A DNA stretch of 8,219 nt, taken from contig SKIS01000007.1 in assembly GCA_007116295.1 (NCBI GenBank), positions 1-8,219 on the forward strand. The letters run 5' to 3'. The translations under genes and the position numbers were made by a program. Each line of letters opens with the position of its first letter. Position 1 is the stretch's first letter. Below are positions 1 to 5,162 of the stretch, piece by piece. Source of the stretch: Candidatus Woesearchaeota archaeon (GTDB lineage Archaea > Nanobdellota > Nanobdellia > Woesearchaeales > 21-14-0-10-32-9). Under the pieces are notes generated by a model. That model was not told where the DNA came from. It made no database searches and saw only the letters and a program-made list of their open reading frames with translations.

Positions 1-2
1 AT

Positions 3-68
3 CCTGAGCCAATTGTTGATTATAAAATGAGTAGAGAAAGAGCTTTAGAGAGATTTAAAGAAGTTTAG
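3..68 (+). CDS. phrB: Deoxyribodipyrimidine photolyase (class I), C-terminal end, partial
   Basis: This is the end of a gene that begins left of the window. From base 3 the open frame reads PEPIVDYKMSRERAL and seven further codons to a TAG stop at 66-68. The two bases before it (AT) fit a TAT codon, which would give YPEPIVD. Known family: class I CPD photolyases end in a conserved Y-P-x-P-I-V-[DE]-[HY]-K-x-x-R-x-x-A-L-x-x-[FY] tail, and this piece matches it nearly position for position. The enzyme uses FADH- and blue light to split pyrimidine dimers in place. Only about 21 residues are visible, so neither the FAD pocket nor the antenna domain can be checked, and a cryptochrome-like paralogue is possible. 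The identification is supported by a second UV-repair gene (UV endonuclease) and a carotenoid operon in the same window. Confidence 0.72.
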   Translation, partial: PEPIVDYKMSRERALERFKEV

Positions 69-69
69 A

Positions 70-87
70 AAAAATAATATTATTTTT
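70..87. terminator. AT-only perfect palindrome ending in a T5 run
   Basis: AAAAATAATATTATTTTT is an exact 18-bp inverted repeat lying directly behind the photolyase stop and ending in five T. Archaeal transcripts usually end at T-runs, so this is a plausible terminator for the upstream gene. A perfect A/T palindrome can also arise by chance in such AT-rich DNA. Confidence 0.35.
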
Positions 88-90
88 ATG

Positions 91-106
91 CCAAAGATTT
101 ATATAT
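91..106 (+). promoter_or_regulatory. Archaeal BRE/TATA promoter for the SurA-like gene (leaderless)
   Basis: TTTATATAT at 98-106 is a near-ideal archaeal TATA box, preceded by the purine-rich CAAAG, which suits a TFB recognition element. The box centre is about 30 bp upstream of the ATG at 132. Transcription starting at the usual distance would leave almost no 5' leader, and no Shine-Dalgarno sequence is present. The gene is therefore inferred to be transcribed independently and translated as a leaderless mRNA. Confidence 0.65.
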
Positions 107-131
107 TTAGCCGTCCTACAAAATAAACATT

Positions 132-851
132 ATGGCAAAAGCTAAAAAGAAAAAAGAAACGAGTACGAAGAAAAAGTCCAGAAAACAGTCAGATAAAACT
201 TGGATGGCACTTAGTATTGGTTTAGTTGTTGTTATCGCATTTATTTTGGTTATAAATTTCAATCAAGGACCACAAGAACCACCTATTGAAGACTTACCAG
301 AGCAAACAACTGACTTGGACCAAGTAGTTATGATTGTAAACGGACAAGAAGTAACTGAAAGAGAAATAGTTCAATTGCAAGCAGCGTTCGCTTCAGACTT
401 TGGAGAAATTCCAAGGGAGCAAGCAATGGATCAATTAGTAAGTCAAATCTTGCTATACCAAAAAGCTGTTGAAGAAGGATACCAAGTTAGCCTTGGGGAA
501 GCTGAACAACAAATAGAAGAACTACTTATGTTTAGCGGGTTTACCTTGGAAGAATTCAAAGAGCAATTAGAATTGGAAGGACTAAACTATGATGAACAAT
601 TAGAGTTTTATGCTGAGCAGTTTGCTATTGAAAGATATGTTGATAGTTTATTTTCTGCAGAAGATTTTGATGTGACAGAAGAAGAAGCTAGAGAATTTTA
701 CGATGCTGTATCTCTTCAAAATCCAGATCTTCCTCCTTATGAGGAAATAGAAGATGAAGTTATCGCTGCTTTAATACAAGAAAGGCAACAAGAGGCAATT
801 AATACCTTTATAGCTGAACTAGTAGAGCAAGCAGATATTCAAATAGTATAA
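132..851 (+). CDS. Membrane-anchored SurA N-terminal-domain chaperone-like protein
   Basis: This 239-residue protein has a very Lys-rich cytoplasmic N-terminus (residues 3-22), one membrane segment at about 24-43 and a Pro/Glu-rich linker at 45-64. An extracytoplasmic, strongly acidic, helical region follows. Residues 65-80 (VVMIVNGQEVTEREI) match the opening of the SurA_N family (PF13624-like): a short beta strand with N-G, then the first helix. Helices at about 94-190 follow, and a last segment (200-239, PPYEEIEDEVIAAL onward) matches the C-terminal helix of SurA/PrsA proteins. In those enzymes a parvulin prolyl isomerase domain lies before this last helix. Here it is absent, so only the chaperone-type helical body remains. 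The inferred role is holding or folding secreted proteins at the outer face of the membrane. The start is fixed by the upstream TATA box. There is no evident link to the carotenoid operon. Confidence 0.75.
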   Translation: MAKAKKKKETSTKKKSRKQSDKTWMALSIGLVVVIAFILVINFNQGPQEPPIEDLPEQTTDLDQVVMIVNGQEVTEREIVQLQAAFASDFGEIPREQAMDQLVSQILLYQKAVEEGYQVSLGEAEQQIEELLMFSGFTLEEFKEQLELEGLNYDEQLEFYAEQFAIERYVDSLFSAEDFDVTEEEAREFYDAVSLQNPDLPPYEEIEDEVIAALIQERQQEAINTFIAELVEQADIQIV

Positions 852-861
852 AAAAAGATAA

Positions 862-893
862 CTTTTTATACTCTTTTTCTTTTTATTTTATTT
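862..893 (+). promoter_or_regulatory. TATA box and pyrimidine-rich tract before the 54-aa gene
   Basis: TTTTTATA at 863-870 lies about 27 bp before the ATG at 894, the right spacing for a leaderless archaeal promoter. It is followed by a T/C-rich run (871-893) that could also end the SurA-like transcript. There is no Shine-Dalgarno sequence. The two roles may overlap in this 42-bp gap. Confidence 0.45.
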
Positions 894-1058
894 ATGGCAA
901 AGAAGAAAAAAGACTCTGAAGATAACGCAGGATTATTTGTAGCAGCAGGAGTTCTACTTGGTATAGGAGCCGGCTTTTTGTTTGACCAATTAGTAGCAGG
1001 ATTATTTATAGGTTTAGGTCTAGGTCTTTTAGCAATGGCTATTATTAAGAACTCATAA
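894..1058 (+). CDS. Small two-helix membrane protein, 54 aa
   Basis: The ATG at 894 opens a 54-codon frame ending with TAA at 1056-1058. The protein begins MAKKKKDSED, a charged cytoplasmic tail. Two Gly-rich membrane segments follow, at about 13-30 (LFVAAGVLLGIGAGFLF) and 33-51 (LVAGLFIGLGLGLLAMAII), joined by a tight FDQ turn, and it ends KNS. The Lys-rich start resembles that of the SurA-like neighbour. The pattern Gly-x-Gly-x-Gly, then Asp, then a second Gly-rich helix is loosely like the small AtpZ/AtpI proteins, but it is too short and generic to name. A TATA box at the right spacing supports expression. Its last 14 bp overlap the end of the convergent uvsE gene, leaving no intergenic space between the two convergent units. 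Function unknown. Confidence 0.6.
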   Translation: MAKKKKDSEDNAGLFVAAGVLLGIGAGFLFDQLVAGLFIGLGLGLLAMAIIKNS

Positions 1059-1920
1059 TCTGTTTAGCTATAAGCGCGCTTTTTTCTTTATCTTTTATTT
1101 CTAACATTATGTCAAATTCCAAATCCTTTGTTTGCTCTAAGTATTTTTTAAAGTGATTAATATCTATAGAATCAGCGTGTTTTCCTTTTCTTTCTCCAGG
1201 TTGTTGACTACTATAATCAGTCATTAAAACACCATCTTGTTTTTTCCAAGTACTCTGAGCTAATTTTACTGCTTCAAACATAGGCTCTTTATTGTTTAAG
1301 CACTCGTGGTGAAAGTTATCAAAAATTATAGGTATGCCTATTTTTTTGTTAAGCTTTAAGCAGTCTTTTAAGCTGTAAGACTTATCATCATTTTCTATAG
1401 CCAGCCTTCTTTTTATTTGTAGAGGAAGATTTTTGTAGGTTTCAACAAATTTTTCTATTGCTTTATCTTTATCGTTATAAACTCCTCCCACGTGTATTTG
1501 TATCTTAGCAGTTAAATCCAGGTTCATAGCATCTAGTACTTGAGCATGCCAGAGTAGTTCTCCTATGCTGTTTTGTATTACTTTTTCTTTTGGGCTGTTT
1601 AAAACTACGAATTGGTCTGGATGCATAGATATCCTCATATCGTGATTTTTTATGAAGGCACCAATTTCTTCAAAGTCTTTTTTGAAATAATTTAGCCAGT
1701 CAAATTTGTTTATTTCATGGCTTCCAAAAGGTATTAGCTCGCTGGTTATTCTAAAAAACATTAGATTGTGTTCTAAGTTGTATTCTAATATTTTTTTTAG
1801 GCAATCTAAATTATTTTTTATTGTTTCTACAAGTTTTTCTTCTGTGTAAGATGAAAGTCTGAAAGTTTTGTTAGCTCTACATTTTAAAGAGTTGTTTATA
1901 CAAGCATATCCTATCTTCAT
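1045..1920 (-). CDS. uvsE: UV DNA damage endonuclease UvsE/UvdE
   Basis: This 291-residue protein is close to the usual bacterial and archaeal length of about 300. It is a TIM-barrel, metal-dependent endonuclease that nicks DNA immediately 5' of cyclobutane dimers, 6-4 photoproducts and some other lesions, starting an excision route independent of UvrABC and photolyase. Family motifs appear in order: MKIGYACIN at the start, SELIPFGSHE (60-69, His68), RISMHPDQ (96-103, His100), QIHVGG (141-146, His143), LAIEND (173-178, Glu176), FDNFHH (200-205, Asp201, His204), HADSID (248-253, His248) and MLEIKDKE (272-279, Glu274). These His, Glu and Asp residues match the metal-ligand pattern of the family, and none is missing. 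The start overlaps the cruF stop in ATGA, and a GGTGA ribosome-binding-like motif lies 6 nt upstream. It is the last gene of the carotenoid operon, implying shared expression of UV shielding and UV repair. Confidence 0.93.
   Translation of the reverse strand: MKIGYACINNSLKCRANKTFRLSSYTEEKLVETIKNNLDCLKKILEYNLEHNLMFFRITSELIPFGSHEINKFDWLNYFKKDFEEIGAFIKNHDMRISMHPDQFVVLNSPKEKVIQNSIGELLWHAQVLDAMNLDLTAKIQIHVGGVYNDKDKAIEKFVETYKNLPLQIKRRLAIENDDKSYSLKDCLKLNKKIGIPIIFDNFHHECLNNKEPMFEAVKLAQSTWKKQDGVLMTDYSSQQPGERKGKHADSIDINHFKKYLEQTKDLEFDIMLEIKDKEKSALIAKQIMSS
1072..1098 (+). terminator. Possible T-rich terminator for the + strand genes
   Basis: Just after the 54-aa gene the + strand reads AAGCGCGCTT followed by a T-rich run (six T at 1080-1085, then more T to 1098). 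A short GC-rich palindrome with T-tracts would suit termination of the rightward transcript. It lies inside the coding sequence of uvsE on the other strand, so the bases are also constrained by that protein. Confidence 0.35.
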
Positions 1921-2606
1921 TTTTTATCACCCACTTTATGCATTATTATAATTAGTATTATTCCTATTAATAGAGGTATCCATAAGTTTAAGAATAGTGA
2001 TGCTCCTGTCCATATCCAAACAGAGTAGTAGTAAGAAAGTTCTTGGCCAGGTATCGTTTTGAATTTTTTGAAGTAAAAGTATATTCCTATAGCTATGAGC
2101 GAGGTAAATATCCATCCTAAAAAGTTTATGAAAGGAACTCCGTAGTATAACCCGTTTATTTGCCAAGTCCAAAATCCTTGAGCTACCGCTACAGGATCTA
2201 ATATTAAGTCTATAGCGACAAGTAAAGTTACGGCTAGAGTTATTTTTCCCCATACCTTTTTTGCTATTATATCAGCATATCTTATTGCTCCTAAAACTAA
2301 AGGTGTAAATGCAAAGAAAACAGTCCATGGAGTTGTCCCAAATAGTTTATGACCTAAAGTTTCTGTGTAGCTAAAGTGAGAGTATGGAAATCCTGTTATT
2401 AACCCTATTGTTTCTATTATTATTGCAAATAAGCTTATTGCTATTAGCGCTTTTAAGGATTGTTTGTCTTTTAGAAAGAAATAGTATGAAATTGATGCTA
2501 TCAGCACTATCGCTATTGAGCTTGCTAAAGCATGGTATTGAGTAGTAAATGCTATGGGAAAGTACATTGATAGTGCTAGTATAAGTCCTATGATTATTTT
2601 TTTCAT
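1917..2606 (-). CDS. cruF: CruF-family carotenoid hydratase (bisanhydrobacterioruberin hydratase-like)
   Basis: This 229-residue integral membrane protein has about seven hydrophobic segments. It belongs to the carotenoid biosynthesis protein family PF04240 (CruF/DUF422). Visible family motifs are E65 in the third membrane segment, TGFPYSHFSYTETLG (71-85), TPWTVF (92-97), D133 and D137-P138, GFWTW (144-148) and YYGVPFINFLGW (154-165). In haloarchaea CruF adds water to the terminal double bonds of the C50 chain, the last step to bacterioruberin; in bacteria relatives hydrate the 1,2 bond of C40 carotenes. Standing directly after a lycopene elongase-type UbiA, the C50 role is favoured here, but substrate cannot be read from sequence. 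The start is fixed by the ATGA overlap with the upstream gene and a GGTGA motif 4 nt before it; the end overlaps uvsE by 4 nt. Confidence 0.88.
   Translation of the reverse strand: MKKIIIGLILALSMYFPIAFTTQYHALASSIAIVLIASISYYFFLKDKQSLKALIAISLFAIIIETIGLITGFPYSHFSYTETLGHKLFGTTPWTVFFAFTPLVLGAIRYADIIAKKVWGKITLAVTLLVAIDLILDPVAVAQGFWTWQINGLYYGVPFINFLGWIFTSLIAIGIYFYFKKFKTIPGQELSYYYSVWIWTGASLFLNLWIPLLIGIILIIIMHKVGDKK
1927..1931 (-). promoter_or_regulatory. Shine-Dalgarno-like GGTGA before uvsE
   Basis: The minus strand reads GGTGATAAAAAATG, placing GGTGA 6 nt before the uvsE start, inside the end of cruF. GGTGA can pair with the conserved UCACC near the 3' end of 16S rRNA. With the 4-nt ATGA overlap it supports this start and suggests translational coupling. 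Confidence 0.5.
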
Positions 2607-3430
2607 ATTATCACCGCGTAAATAAATAAGATGAATCCTACTACCATGTTTATGTAAGGATAATACCAGTAAACTTTTGCTATATCCATTTTTTTGTTAA
2701 AGAAAAGTATTAGAGGCATTATAGGATATATTAATGATAACACTCCTAGTAGAGGGTTTAAAGACCAAGTCAGTATAGTTGTTTTTAGCCATAGCGCTTT
2801 GGTTATGAAAAGACTTCTTTTTTTTCCAAATCTCACAGCAGTTGTTTTAACTCCTGCTTTTTTGTCATATTTTATATCAGGTATTGCACTAAATAGATGC
2901 ATGGCCATAGCCCAACTGAATCCTGCCATTATTGCTTGGGTTGGAGGTAGAGTTCCTGTTGCTTGATAATACCCGATTATTGCTGGAAAGATATATAGTA
3001 TGTTGCTTGCAAAGTCAAGTATAGGTCTTGATTTAAACCTTATTGGTTTTGCGCTGTAAAAGTATGATAAGAATAAAAATCCTAGCATGAGTAAAACTAG
3101 TTTTATACCAGGGTTTAGAAGAGTTATGAGTAGTGCTATTGCAAAAGATATTGTTAGGCTTATTTTTAGGAATTTTTTGTCTTGTTGCTGCAGCCTGTAT
3201 TCTTTTGAGTCTTTTTTTGGGTTTTTTTTGTCTGTTTCCCAGTCGAAATAATCGTTTACGCCATACAAGAAGTAGTTTGCTATAAATAAAAAGAAAAGTA
3301 AATATATCCAAAAATCTATGTTGTATTGAGCTAGAGATTGAGCTCCAAATGCGAAGCCTACTAAATATGTGCCTCCCAGATAAGACCAAAACCGTGGCCT
3401 GCTAATTTTTATTATTTGTTTTAGGTTCAT
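2603..3430 (-). CDS. lyeJ: UbiA-family prenyltransferase, lycopene elongase/hydratase type
   Basis: This integral membrane prenyltransferase (PF01040) is 275 residues from the chosen start. It opens with ISRPRFWSYLGG (residues 9-20), typical of the haloarchaeal lycopene elongase branch. The first Asp-rich motif is NDYFDWETD (59-67: D60, D63, D67). The loop YSAKPIRFKSRP follows at about 125-136, then the second Asp motif DIKYDKKAG (185-193: D185, D189). Both motifs bind Mg-diphosphate. In haloarchaea this enzyme (Lye/LyeJ) attaches C5 units from DMAPP to the ends of lycopene, giving C50 precursors with a 1,2-hydration. A longer version starting at 3457 would overlap the upstream gene by 31 nt. 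I prefer the ATG at 3430 because it gives the same 4-nt ATGA overlap seen elsewhere in the operon and places the SRPRFW motif near the N-terminus as in relatives. A lipid role (DGGGP synthase-like) is the alternative, disfavoured by the crt context. Confidence 0.87.
   Translation of the reverse strand: MNLKQIIKISRPRFWSYLGGTYLVGFAFGAQSLAQYNIDFWIYLLFFLFIANYFLYGVNDYFDWETDKKNPKKDSKEYRLQQQDKKFLKISLTISFAIALLITLLNPGIKLVLLMLGFLFLSYFYSAKPIRFKSRPILDFASNILYIFPAIIGYYQATGTLPPTQAIMAGFSWAMAMHLFSAIPDIKYDKKAGVKTTAVRFGKKRSLFITKALWLKTTILTWSLNPLLGVLSLIYPIMPLILFFNKKMDIAKVYWYYPYINMVVGFILFIYAVII
2611..2615 (-). promoter_or_regulatory. Shine-Dalgarno-like GGTGA before cruF
   Basis: The minus strand reads GGTGATAATATG, placing GGTGA 4 nt before the cruF ATG, within the last codons of the prenyltransferase gene. 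The same motif precedes uvsE but not the other operon genes. Confidence 0.45.
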
Positions 3431-4365
3431 TTTAGTCTTGATAAGTTGTATTGACAAAATTCTTCGAAGAATTCTTTTTCAGGAATTTTTTCTATGCTTT
3501 TTTGAATTTTTTTTGTGTACTTCTCAAGATGATTTTTTATTTGTGGTTTGATTAACTTTGCTTCTTTTTGTATGAGTTGAAGTTCTTCTTGATCTAGTTT
3601 TTTTCCAAAATACTTTTTTAATTCAGGTTTATTTTTTAACAAGTAGTATCTGTGCAAAGTTTTTTTGTTTTCTTTTATGTCACTACCAACATCTTTACCT
3701 ATTTGTTTTTGGTCACCAAATAATCCTATGTCATCATCTATTATTTGAAATATTATGCCTAAGTTTTCTCCAATTTCTCCGTATATATCAGGGTTTTTAC
3801 CTGTTAGTTTAGCTGCAAGCATTAAAGGTAAACTAAAAGTGTAACGAGCAGTTTTGTATTTGTATACTTCTAATATTTGATTTATGTTCAACTCCCTACT
3901 GCTAAAGCTAAAATGTACGTCTTGCATTTGTCCATAAGCACATTTTATTAGTTCTTCAGTATAAATATGCTTTAATTCTTTTGGTATATATTTGAAAGCT
4001 AAAAAGAATCCTATGTCTCCTGCGTTTATAGCCATAGCGTAGCCATAATGTTCATTGTCTAATCCTTCTTGGTATTGTTTGTGTATTGTTTTGAAATTTC
4101 TTCTTCTTTCATCTCTATCCATTACGTCATCGTGTATGCAAAGCGTGCTATGAGTGAGTTCTAAAGCCACCGCTATATCTAGTACGTCTTCTTTTCCACC
4201 AAATAATTCGTATGCTGTAAGAAATAGGCTTCCTCGAAGCATTTTTCCATTAGAAGCAAATTCTTTTAATCTTTTTATTACGTCCCTACTCCATTCTATG
4301 TCGTGCGGTTTTATTTGCTCTAATCTTTTTTGTATTAGCTCTTTTTTTTGAGTTAGTTGTTTCAT
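3427..4365 (-). CDS. idsA: Geranylgeranyl diphosphate synthase (short-chain trans-isoprenyl diphosphate synthase)
   Basis: This 312-residue all-helical enzyme (PF00348) condenses IPP with allylic diphosphates to make the C20 substrate of phytoene synthase. The first Asp-rich motif is HDDVMDRDERRR (78-89) with D79, D80, D83 and the Arg pair. It has no two-residue insertion, so it is not the bacterial CrtE type. The second is FQIIDDDIGLFGD (206-218), an archaeal-style DDxxG motif in which the last Asp is Gly214. K41 and R44 in GKMLRG (40-45) and K171-T172 are the expected IPP and diphosphate contacts. The residue five positions before the first motif, which sets the product-length floor, is Thr74 and not a bulky aromatic residue, so product length is not certain. 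It overlaps crtB and the prenyltransferase by 4 nt each. The same GGPP pool could also feed ether lipids. Confidence 0.9.
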   Translation of the reverse strand: MKQLTQKKELIQKRLEQIKPHDIEWSRDVIKRLKEFASNGKMLRGSLFLTAYELFGGKEDVLDIAVALELTHSTLCIHDDVMDRDERRRNFKTIHKQYQEGLDNEHYGYAMAINAGDIGFFLAFKYIPKELKHIYTEELIKCAYGQMQDVHFSFSSRELNINQILEVYKYKTARYTFSLPLMLAAKLTGKNPDIYGEIGENLGIIFQIIDDDIGLFGDQKQIGKDVGSDIKENKKTLHRYYLLKNKPELKKYFGKKLDQEELQLIQKEAKLIKPQIKNHLEKYTKKIQKSIEKIPEKEFFEEFCQYNLSRLK

Positions 4366-5162
4366 AGTAATTTATTTTTTATTCCTGTTAAGATCACTCT
4401 TGTTTTTGAAGGTTTTACCTTTTTTTGAAATATTATGCTCGGATTCTTTTCTATTTGTTTAGCAGTCCACTTATACATATCTGCTGCTGTTTTTATTGCT
4501 GGAAGACAATTTTTTGGTATATATTTGTATCCTTTTTGGGCTTCTTTTTGACTTTTTTTGTATCTTTCTAATTGTTTTTTTATGTATTTTTTGAAAGGTT
4601 TTGTATTAGCATATTCTGGGCTTAGTTCAAATCCTTTCATTTCGTTTATTGGTAAGTATTGCCTTCCTAGTTTATTGTCTTCATCTACATCTCTTATCAT
4701 GTTTATTAGTTGCATTGCTTCCCCTAGTTTTTTTGCGTAGGGAAAACCTTCTTTTTTTACACCTATTGTTTTTGCCATCATAAGACCTATTACTTCTGCA
4801 GAGCCATAAATATATTTTTTTGTTTCTTTATAGGTTTTCATCTTAGGATTTTTAAGGTCTTGTTTCATGCTAGAAAAAAATGCTTCAACCCATTTTTTTT
4901 GGAATTTTTTTGCTTTGTATAAATCGCAAAAATCTTGTACTATTTCGTCTTTACTTTTAGATGTTTTTAAGCATTTTTCGAACTCTTTTTCGAACTCTTT
5001 TAATCCTTTCGCATCACTTGGAATATTATCTGCAAAGTTATCTGCTTTTCTTACAAAGCCATAAATTATCTGTACGTCTTTTGAAATTTCTTTTGGAAAT
5101 AATATAGCTGCATTGTAATATGTCTTGCTAGATTTCTTAAATATTTTTTTTGCTTCATTCAT
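4362..5162 (-). CDS. crtB: Phytoene synthase
   Basis: This 266-residue protein, a little shorter than most phytoene synthases (about 280-310), is of the squalene/phytoene synthase family (PF00494). It joins two GGPP head-to-head to phytoene through prephytoene diphosphate at the membrane face. Visible motifs are SSKTYYNAAILFP (11-23), YGFVRKADNFAD (34-45) carrying the first DxxxD (D41, D45), YIYGSAEVIGLMM (117-129), and LINMIRDVDEDNKLGRQYLP (152-171) carrying the second DxxxD (D158, D162) and the GRxYLP signature. All four Mg-binding Asp are present. The protein is Lys-rich. Squalene or dehydrosqualene synthase are alternatives from the same fold, but the flanking GGPP synthase, CrtI and C50 genes point to phytoene. 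The start overlaps the crtI stop by 8 nt (ATGAATGA). Confidence 0.93.
   Translation of the reverse strand: MNEAKKIFKKSSKTYYNAAILFPKEISKDVQIIYGFVRKADNFADNIPSDAKGLKEFEKEFEKCLKTSKSKDEIVQDFCDLYKAKKFQKKWVEAFFSSMKQDLKNPKMKTYKETKKYIYGSAEVIGLMMAKTIGVKKEGFPYAKKLGEAMQLINMIRDVDEDNKLGRQYLPINEMKGFELSPEYANTKPFKKYIKKQLERYKKSQKEAQKGYKYIPKNCLPAIKTAADMYKWTAKQIEKNPSIIFQKKVKPSKTRVILTGIKNKLL

Noticed and set aside
1936..2253. Minus-strand 105-codon frame inside cruF
   Set aside because: It overlaps cruF in another frame; the cruF frame carries all family motifs and the operon overlaps.
2694..2966. Open + strand frame of 90 codons inside the UbiA gene
   Set aside because: It is the antisense shadow of a conserved membrane protein; no promoter, no ribosome-binding site, no recognisable domain.
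3033..3389. Minus-strand 118-codon frame inside the UbiA gene
   Set aside because: It is an alternate frame of the prenyltransferase with Arg/Lys/Ile-rich random-like composition.
3431..3457. Upstream ATG for the UbiA gene giving nine extra residues
   Set aside because: It would overlap idsA by 31 nt. The ATG at 3430 gives the operon's standard 4-nt overlap and fits the N-terminus of relatives.
3427..4365. Loss of the last Asp in the second Asp-rich motif (Gly214) as a sign of an inactive enzyme
   Set aside because: DDxxG is found in active archaeal short-chain prenyl synthases, and all other catalytic residues are intact.
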